Below, in pieces: positions 59,401-64,000 of a DNA stretch of 64,000 bases. The notes beneath the pieces are model-generated. The model searched no databases. It saw only the letters and a program-made list of their open reading frames with translations, and was not told the DNA's origin. This DNA comes from Actinoplanes campanulatus (lineage in GTDB: Bacteria > Actinomycetota > Actinomycetes > Mycobacteriales > Micromonosporaceae), in contig NZ_BMPW01000003.1 in NCBI RefSeq assembly GCF_014647795.1, positions 396,560 through 460,559 of the forward strand. Reading direction: 5' to 3'. Positions within the stretch are counted from its first letter, which is position 1. Each line of letters opens with the position of its first letter. The translations under genes were made by a program, and so were the position numbers.

Positions 59401-60315
59401 GGAGAGGAAGACCAGGATGTCGCCGTCGGTGGGAAGCTCGTCGACGGCGGCCGCGATGCCGTCGATCTGGTCGATCGGCTCCTCGCGGACCTCGTCGTCC
59501 TCGATCACGGTGGTGGTGACCAGCGGCCGGTAGCGCACCTCGACCGGGTAGGTCCGGCCGGACACCTCGATGACCGGGGCGGGCTTACCGTCGGCGCCGG
59601 CGAAGTGGGCCGCGAACCGCTCGGTCTCGATCGTCGCCGAGGTGATGATCAGCTTGAGGTCGGGTCGCTTCGGCAGCAGCTCCCGGAGGTAGCCGAGGAT
59701 GAAGTCGATGTTGAGGCTGCGCTCGTGGGCCTCGTCGATGATCAGCGTGTCGTACCGGTACAGCGTCCGGTCGTTCTGGATCTCGGCCAGCAGGATGCCG
59801 TCGGTCATCACCTTGACCATCGTGTCGTCGCTCACCTGGTCGGTGAACCGCACCTTGTAGCCGACCGTGGAGCCGAGCGGCCGGTCCAGCTCCTCGGCGA
59901 TCCGCTCGGCCACGGTGCGGGCGGCGATCCGGCGCGGCTGGGTGTGGCCGATCTGGCCGCGGATGCCCCGGCCCAGCTCCAGGCAGATCTTCGGAATCTG
60001 GGTGGTCTTGCCGGAGCCGGTCTCGCCGGCCACGACCACGACCTGGTGGTCCCGGATGGCGTCGGCGATGTCGTCCTTGCGGGCGCTGACCGGCAGCCCC
60101 TCGGGGTAGGTGATCCGGGGCGCCGACGCGATCCGGCTCTCCAGGCGCAGCCGGGCCCGCTCCACCTCGGCCTCGATCTCGGCGACGGCGGTGGCACGGG
60201 CGGCGTCGTCACGGATGCGCCGGGTCCCGTCGAGGCGGCGCTGGAGCCGCCGCTGGTCACGGGGCAGCAACTCGGAGATCCGGCTACGCAGCGAGGAGAC
60301 AGGCGTTATCGACAT
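56401..60315 (-). CDS. hrpA: HrpA-type ATP-dependent RNA helicase
   Basis: DEAH-box helicase of 1304 residues. Start is the ATG of MSITPVSSLRSRISELLP; the open frame upstream lacks family sequence. RecA1 has Walker A GETGSGKT (97-104), QPRRIAARTVAERI and DEAH (194-197); RecA2 has FLSGEREIRDTADAL, ATNVAETSLTVPGIKYVIDPG and the QRKGRCGRTSDGICIRLYS arginine-finger motif. The helicase-associated and OB-fold domains follow, then the DUF3418 C-terminal extension with WPALVDEGDSVAVRVFED. Full-length and intact. Involved in mRNA processing or translation rescue by analogy with the family. Divergent from the receiver gene. Confidence 0.95.
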   Translation of the reverse strand: MSITPVSSLRSRISELLPRDQRRLQRRLDGTRRIRDDAARATAVAEIEAEVERARLRLESRIASAPRITYPEGLPVSARKDDIADAIRDHQVVVVAGETGSGKTTQIPKICLELGRGIRGQIGHTQPRRIAARTVAERIAEELDRPLGSTVGYKVRFTDQVSDDTMVKVMTDGILLAEIQNDRTLYRYDTLIIDEAHERSLNIDFILGYLRELLPKRPDLKLIITSATIETERFAAHFAGADGKPAPVIEVSGRTYPVEVRYRPLVTTTVIEDDEVREEPIDQIDGIAAAVDELPTDGDILVFLSGEREIRDTADALNKKELRGTEVIPLYGRLSSAEQHRVFERHSQRRVVLATNVAETSLTVPGIKYVIDPGTARISRYSHRLKVQRLPIEPVSQASANQRKGRCGRTSDGICIRLYSEEDFEQRPEFTEPEILRTNLASVILQMTNLGLGDLQRFPFIDPPDRRNITDGIKLLEELGALDDRKLTPLGRQLAQLPVDPRLARMVIEADRQECLAEVMVIAAALSIQDPRERPAEKQQQADERHARFTDKESDFFSYLNLWRYLREKQQELSGNQFRRLCRNEFLNYLRVREWQDIYAQLKQVARTLDLSLKEDWEAGVAPQPVHTALLAGLLSHIGMKDQEKREFIGARGAKFAIFPGSALFKRQPRWVMSAELVETSRLWGRVNARIEPEWAEKLAPHLVKHSYSEPHWDRKMGAVMAFEKVTLYGLPIVPRRRVGYGRVDPVVSRELFIRHALVEGDWETHHKFFAENRRLLEKITEIENRARRRDIAVDDETVYALYDARIPADVVSARHFDGWWKKARVETPDLLTFTRDDLVNTGRDTVDPNQFPDAWLSGGVKLPLSYSFEPNSPADGVTVRVPLDLINKVDADDFGWSVPGFRKEVVIALIRALPKQLRTAFVPVPDWAEAVLDRVPVRRGPLPDAIGTELRRLTGTVVPRDAWRPDQVPEHLRMNFRIVNESGETVAEGRDLEVLRRQLAPKVQAVISRAAGNLERRGITANDFGVLPRRVAQVRGGYEVNVWPALVDEGDSVAVRVFEDEASQRVAMVAGTRRLLLLTLPPAARFLQGRLDNRAKLELSRANPYRSIADLLDDCAGAAVDRLVAEAGGPVWSSVEFASLRDTVRQDLVDAVANLVTQVRAVLATSYDVDQRLKQLRDPQLLPALADIRQQLKGLVHPGFVTQTGWRQLHQMPRYLRGIVHRLDRLGGGLARDRQLTTQIHEIESEYRELRASMSPGGPAEEGLREIRWMIEELRINYFAQALGTAYPVSDKRIYKAMDALPG

Positions 60316-60510
60316 GGCGGAGCAAGGATAGGCGCAACCGGCCGGAAACGCCTGGTGATTAACGCCGCCCTGCCCCGGCTCGTCACGAGCCGTTCGGCGA
60401 ACCCCGACGGCGGCGGTCACCCTTTCGGACCGGATGGGCGGGGCCGTTTCCCGGAGACGGTCTGGCTCGGTATCCCCGGGGACGAGGCTGGATCAGGAAC
60501 GGGGCCGACG

Positions 60511-60888
60511 GTGATCGTAGTCGCTGAGGATCACGACGACATCCGGTACGTGGTGCAGCGTTCGCTGGAGCGCGCCGGGCACCGCGTGGTGGCCGCGGCC
60601 GACGGTGTCACCGCCCTGGCGGCGGTCCGGGAGCACCGGCCGGACCTGGTGATCACCGACGTGGACATGCCGTACATGACCGGCCTGGAGCTGTGCCGGG
60701 CGATCCGGGCCGACGACGATCTGCGGCACATCCCGGTGGTGGTGGCCAGCGGCTCGCTGATGCCGGGCGACGGGCTGGCCGAGAACGCGGGCGCCTCCGC
60801 GACGCTGCTCAAGCCGTTCCTGCCGGCCCAGCTGCTGGCGCTCGTCGCACAGCTGCTGCCGTCACGGGCCGCCTCCGACGGTGCCTAG
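60511..60888 (+). CDS. single-domain response regulator
   Basis: Receiver-only protein of 125 residues, CheY-like. Acidic residues EDHDD near the N-terminus, phosphoacceptor Asp in LVITDVDMPYMTGLELC, switch Ser in VVVASGSLMPG and Lys in TLLKPFLPAQLL are all present. GTG start; the ribosome site is weak. No output domain, so it likely acts by protein contact. Its last 80 bases overlap the 3' end of the convergent CHASE gene. No kinase is adjacent; the cognate partner is unknown. Confidence 0.9.
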   Translation: MIVVAEDHDDIRYVVQRSLERAGHRVVAAADGVTALAAVREHRPDLVITDVDMPYMTGLELCRAIRADDDLRHIPVVVASGSLMPGDGLAENAGASATLLKPFLPAQLLALVAQLLPSRAASDGA

Positions 60889-61870
60889 GGCCCGGCTCGG
60901 CGAACGGCGGCCGCGGGTGGGCCAGCAGGCCGGTGAGGATGAGGCCGCCGGCCAGGATGGTCATCGGCAGGTACCAGCCGGTGCCGGCGAGCTGCCGGGA
61001 ATCGCCGCGGGTCTCCAGGACCCATTGCCGGTCGCCGACCTCGAACGGATCGGAGCGGCGCAGGTCCGGCTCGCCGGGGCCGGCCCAGCTCGCCACCGTG
61101 TCCCGGCCGCCGTCGCCGTCGACCGCGACGAGCTCGCCGGCGACGCCGGAGTCGCCCACGGTCCGCAGGACGTCCCGCAGGAAGGTGCCGCCGTGCAGGC
61201 CGGCGACCACCCAGCCGCGGAACTCCGGGGTGTTGGCGCGGGTCCAGACCGGTGCGGCGAACGCGAACGACGGCTGCCCGTCCGGGTCGTGGATCGGCAC
61301 GTAGGCGTCCGAGACGGTGGTTCGGTGGGTGTCCCGGGCCAGCTCCAGCGCGGTGGACAGCGGCCCGGCGCCGGCCACGTCGGTTCCCGGGCGCGGGCCG
61401 GCCTGCCCGGCGTCGCCGAGGGCGCGGCTCAGCACCCGGAAGTAGTGCACGTCGTTGCCCGGGTTCGGGCGCAGGACGAGACCGGACGCCCCGTGGTCGC
61501 GCCACCGCTGCTGGGCCGCCGCCACGCCGTCCTCGGGGACGCTCACGAGGAACGCCACCGGGGTGGCGCCGGCCAGCCCGGCGTCCGCCAGCGGGCCGGT
61601 CGCGACGTCGAAGTCCTCCCAGGTGAGGTGGCTGTCGGTGGCGATGCCGGCGGCGACGCTGTCGAGCAGGCCGCGATACCGCTCGGTCTCGGCGCGGACG
61701 GCGGCCAGGGTGGTCCGGTGCCGCTGGTCCATCACCCGGCTCGCGATGTCGCGCTGGGCCCCGTGGAGGGCGGCCGAGGACAGGACGGTGACGGCCAGCC
61801 CGGCCAGAAGCACGGAGACGGAGAGCAGCGGGCTGGTGACCCGCCGCGCTCCGTCCCTACGTTCCCCCAT
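60809..61870 (-). CDS. CHASE-domain membrane protein without output domain
   Basis: Protein of 353 residues with one transmembrane helix near the N-terminus (about 13-35), an extracellular CHASE-like sensor region (about 45-300), and a second helix (WYLPMTILAGGLILTGLLAH, about 295-318). The sensor has conserved segments such as VAFLVSVPEDGVAAAQQRWR and YVPIHDPDGQPSFAFAAPVW. It ends shortly after the second membrane helix with a basic tail, so no kinase, GGDEF or phosphatase follows. The tail is encoded opposite the receiver gene. It may need a partner protein or be a truncated receptor. Confidence 0.82.
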   Translation of the reverse strand: MGERRDGARRVTSPLLSVSVLLAGLAVTVLSSAALHGAQRDIASRVMDQRHRTTLAAVRAETERYRGLLDSVAAGIATDSHLTWEDFDVATGPLADAGLAGATPVAFLVSVPEDGVAAAQQRWRDHGASGLVLRPNPGNDVHYFRVLSRALGDAGQAGPRPGTDVAGAGPLSTALELARDTHRTTVSDAYVPIHDPDGQPSFAFAAPVWTRANTPEFRGWVVAGLHGGTFLRDVLRTVGDSGVAGELVAVDGDGGRDTVASWAGPGEPDLRRSDPFEVGDRQWVLETRGDSRQLAGTGWYLPMTILAGGLILTGLLAHPRPPFAEPGPRHRRRRPVTAAAVRRAPAAGPAGTA

Positions 61871-61892
61871 GTGAAAAAGGGTATGCCTGGCA

Positions 61893-62798
61893 CTACTTCC
61901 AGGTGTCGTACTGGTACAAATCGTATTTTTTCATGATGTTGGTGACCTTGGCGGTGTAGTTCGGGTCGGTGGCGTACCCGGCCTTCCGTACCGCCTCGAT
62001 GAACTTGTTCGCGTTCTTCGTGTGCGCGAACGCCGGGGCGTACCGCTTGTTGTTCTTGAGGAAGTGGCCGTGGTCGCGGAACGAGCGGGCCATCGAGGCG
62101 TACGTCCGGAACGCGTCGGACGTCTGGAAGCACTTCCCGGCCTTGTCGCACTCGGTCGTCTTGTAGACATGGCATCCGGTGGCGTGGGGCCCGTAGGAGC
62201 CGCCCTGGCACTTGATCCCGAAGTAGTTGCGGTCCACCGACGACAGGCCGCTACGGCCCCAGCCGGATTCCAGGATGGCCTGGGCGATGGTGACCGACGC
62301 CGGTACGCCGTACTCCCGCCAGCCCTGCTGCGCGCCCGGCGCCGCCGCGGCGATGAACTGGGCGGGCGTCAGCGCCGGGGCCGGGGTGGGCTTCGGGGTC
62401 GGCTTCGGGGTCGGCTTCGGGGTCGGCTTCGGGGTCGGCTTCGGCGCGGGGGCGGGCGCCGCGCTCTTGCAGGCCGGGATCTTGGCGGAGGTGCGCACGT
62501 AGGAGTGCGACACGTACCGGCCGTCGGCGAGCCGGTCCCACAGGGTGGTGGTCCGGACCTTGCCGCGCACGCTCTGACCGGTGATCGAGCAGGCCACGTT
62601 GATCCGCTGACCGTCGCGCAGCGTGCCGGTGACCTTGGCCGTCAGCGATGGCTTGGCGCGTACCTTCAGCTTGCTGTTCACATCGATGGTCGCCCGGACA
62701 CCGGCCGCGTGCGCCGCGCCGGGCGCGATCACGGTTCCGGCCCCGGCGGTGAGCACCAGCAGAACACCGGTGAGCAGTCGTCGGGTGGTGTGGCCCAT
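61893..62798 (-). CDS. secreted SH3-glucosaminidase (peptidoglycan hydrolase)
   Basis: Exported protein of 301 residues. Signal peptide 1-32 (MGHTTRRLLTGVLLVLTAGA..., ending AAHA-A). A bacterial SH3-like domain (about 33-110) has KLKVRAKPSLTAKVTGTLRDG. A linker with five KPTP repeats (DNA 62394-62444) follows. The C-terminal glucosaminidase domain (about 150-301) has SVTIAQAILESGWGRSGLS with the catalytic Glu, and FGIKCQGGSYGPHATG. It should cleave the N-acetylglucosaminyl backbone of peptidoglycan, with Cys pairs for extracellular folding. ATG follows GAGGAT; a longer frame has no signal peptide. Confidence 0.93.
   Translation of the reverse strand: MGHTTRRLLTGVLLVLTAGAGTVIAPGAAHAAGVRATIDVNSKLKVRAKPSLTAKVTGTLRDGQRINVACSITGQSVRGKVRTTTLWDRLADGRYVSHSYVRTSAKIPACKSAAPAPAPKPTPKPTPKPTPKPTPKPTPAPALTPAQFIAAAAPGAQQGWREYGVPASVTIAQAILESGWGRSGLSSVDRNYFGIKCQGGSYGPHATGCHVYKTTECDKAGKCFQTSDAFRTYASMARSFRDHGHFLKNNKRYAPAFAHTKNANKFIEAVRKAGYATDPNYTAKVTNIMKKYDLYQYDTWK
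62394..62444. repeat. 12-bp tandem repeat encoding KPTP units
   Basis: About four to five 12-base units inside the glucosaminidase gene encode KPTP, a rigid proline-rich linker between SH3 and catalytic domains. Confidence 0.85.
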
Positions 62799-62969
62799 GA
62801 ATGAGATCCTCTTCGTCACCGGCAACGTCGGTTTCGAAGGTGAGGCGTGGCCGTTGCGCCGGACGGCCACGATCGGGTGCCGTCACGTTGCGGTCGGCGG
62901 AATCCGGTGCTTGGAAACCAGCGGTACGGGGAAAGGGCGTTGGCGCATCGCCAGTCCTGGAGGTTCCCG

Positions 62970-63863
62970 ATGACGGCTGTCGCGCCCCGCCCGGCCCCCG
63001 CCCGCACCACGGGCCGCACCCTGCCCCACACCCTCACCCCACTGCTGGTCGCGGTGGCCGCCGCGGTCGGCGCGGTGGGCGTGCACCGGCTCTTCGTGGG
63101 GACCGGGCTGGGGCAGGCGGTGGACACCGCGGCCCTGCTGGGCGGCGACTTCCACCATCCACGGGTCGGTGACGTGCTCACCCGTACGCTCGACGCCACC
63201 CGCCTCGCGGTGCTGGCCGTGGTCTGCCTGGCCGCCGCGGCCTTCGGCGTGTTGCGCCGCCGCCTCGACCTGGCCGTCGCCTCCGCTTTCCTGGTGATCA
63301 CCGCCAACCTGGCGACCCAGCAGTTCAAGGCCCATCTGGACCGGCCGCTCCTGGACGGCTTCCCGGCGCCCAACTCGTTCCCGAGCGGGCACGCCACGGC
63401 CGCCGCGTCGGCGGCGTTCGTGCTGGTGCTGGTCTTCCCCCGGGCGCTGCGCGGCACGGTCGGGCTGCTCGGCGCCGGCTACGTCGCGGTGGTCTCGGTG
63501 GCCACCGTGTGGGCCGAGTGGCACCGGCCCAGCGACGTGCTCGCGGCCCTGCTCATCGTGCTGGCCTGCGGCTCGGTCGCGGTCTTCGGGGTGCGGCTGC
63601 GCCGGTCCGGGCCGACCCGGCGGCCGCACCTGCCGAACCGGCTGGTCATGGCGGTCCTCACGGTGACCGCCGCCCTCACCGCCACCGCCGCGGTGGTCGG
63701 CCTGCTGTCCGTGGCCCTGTCCGAACGCGCCCTCCCGGAGTTGGTCTCGGGCCGCTACGCGTTCCTCACCGGCGTGGCCGCCATCGTCGCGGCCACCGCC
63801 GCCACGTTCATCGTCTGGGTCCGGCTCACCTCCGTCGAGCCCGCCCAGGAGGCCACCCGCTGA
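62970..63863 (+). CDS. PAP2-superfamily membrane phosphatase
   Basis: Membrane-bound phosphatidic acid phosphatase-type protein of 297 residues with six or seven transmembrane helices. Catalytic signature: KAHLDRP (motif 1), FPSGHATAAAS (motif 2, nucleophile-activating His) and EWHRPSDVLAA (motif 3, His and Asp). Three more hydrophobic segments follow, then a short tail. ATG at 62970 follows GGAGG; an upstream open frame (62847) has no similarity. May act on lipid-linked phosphates such as undecaprenyl pyrophosphate or phosphatidic acid. Monocistronic. Confidence 0.92.
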   Translation: MTAVAPRPAPARTTGRTLPHTLTPLLVAVAAAVGAVGVHRLFVGTGLGQAVDTAALLGGDFHHPRVGDVLTRTLDATRLAVLAVVCLAAAAFGVLRRRLDLAVASAFLVITANLATQQFKAHLDRPLLDGFPAPNSFPSGHATAAASAAFVLVLVFPRALRGTVGLLGAGYVAVVSVATVWAEWHRPSDVLAALLIVLACGSVAVFGVRLRRSGPTRRPHLPNRLVMAVLTVTAALTATAAVVGLLSVALSERALPELVSGRYAFLTGVAAIVAATAATFIVWVRLTSVEPAQEATR

Positions 63864-63876
63864 GCCGGGCATGCCG

Positions 63877-63900
63877 ACGGCGCCCGGCGAGCCGGGCGCC
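63877..63900. terminator. bidirectional hairpin terminator
   Basis: Perfect 10-bp GC stem (63877-63886 with 63891-63900), loop CGAG, between the converging PAP2 and sigma-factor genes. No U-tract. Confidence 0.6.
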
Positions 63901-63918
63901 GTGACCGGGCCGGAACCG

Positions 63919-64000
63919 TCAGGCCTCGGCCAGCTGCCGGCGCAGCTTGGTGAGCGCCTTGGTCAGCAGTCGCGAGACGTGCATCTGGGAGATGCCGATC
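63919..64000 (-). CDS. C-terminus of a second SigB/SigF-type sigma factor (partial)
   Basis: The last 26 residues read IGISQMHVSRLLTKALTKLR then RQLAEA and stop; the start lies beyond the window. This is sigma region 4.2, nearly identical to ELGISQMHVSRLLSRAL in the sigma-STAS protein at 30227-31366, so it is a paralogue of the SigB/SigF stress/sporulation type. It ends directly after region 4, so unlike that paralogue it has no STAS extension. Confidence 0.85.
   Translation of the reverse strand, partial: IGISQMHVSRLLTKALTKLRRQLAEA

Noticed and set aside
57121-60510. Very long + strand frame opposite the helicase gene
   Set aside because: It is the antisense shadow of hrpA; only its last part (from 60511) has protein-like sequence, a receiver domain, annotated separately.

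Overview
The window is very GC-rich (third codon positions almost always G or C), with many GTG starts, mycothiol biosynthesis (mshC), F420-type oxidoreductases and families such as DUF3090, SCO1664-like and DUF5703. This points to a filamentous actinomycete, most likely Micromonosporaceae/Actinoplanes-like; that placement is inferred from gene content. It looks chromosomal: no transposase, integrase, phage gene, rRNA, tRNA or CRISPR array was recognised.

Layout. 0-2 kb: NarL-type two-component pair. 2-2.8 kb: two paralogous small secreted proteins with curlin-like motifs. 3-7.5 kb: leftward operon LLM oxidoreductase, phosphatase, DUF3090, SCO1664-like, mshC. 7.6-11.8 kb: aldo/keto reductase, DUF5703, M20 peptidase with a His-tailed partner, hemerythrin-like protein. 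11.9-15.5 kb: LysR regulator and a ClpC-type unfoldase. 15.6-21.1 kb: NYN protein, then four co-directional genes around a soluble FtsK/SpoIIIE-like ATPase with helical and membrane partners. 21-24 kb: small acidic protein, DUF72, DksA/TraR zinc finger, uridine-kinase-like protein without a P-loop, receiver-less winged-helix regulator. 24.3-26.6 kb: accessory SecA. 26.8-31.4 kb: partner-switching island with two STAS-HATPase fusions, a CheR-PAS-coil-PAS protein and a SigB/SigF-type sigma factor fused to STAS. 31.5-34.8 kb: 1081-residue low-complexity repeat protein.

35-44.6 kb: membrane protein, GCS2-type ligase, then a leftward cobalamin operon (chelatase, cobO, cobB, cobE) behind a clear cobalamin riboswitch, and a FGGY sugar kinase. 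44.6-50.1 kb: a ~100-bp imperfect palindrome, citrate synthase, universal stress protein, GGDEF-EAL protein, acyltransferase-like protein. 50.2-53.7 kb: 24-residue membrane peptide, exonuclease III, SpoIIE-type phosphatase, and a B12-binding protein with the CarH-type Wx9EH signature. 53.75-55.13 kb is nearly gene-free and holds 25-bp tandem repeats. 55.1-64 kb: LamG-like secreted protein, small hypothetical, HrpA helicase, single-domain receiver, CHASE-only sensor, glucosaminidase, PAP2 phosphatase and, at the edge, the C-terminus of a second SigB/SigF-type sigma factor.

The genes suggest two linked themes. One is stress and environmental signalling by partner switching: STAS, HATPase and SpoIIE modules plus two sigma factors. 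The other is cobalamin: synthesis under riboswitch control, and a B12-domain sensor translationally coupled to a PP2C phosphatase. A B12- or light-sensing input into sigma-factor partner switching is the most attractive hypothesis here; it is inference. The FtsK-like cluster is the best candidate for an undescribed machine.
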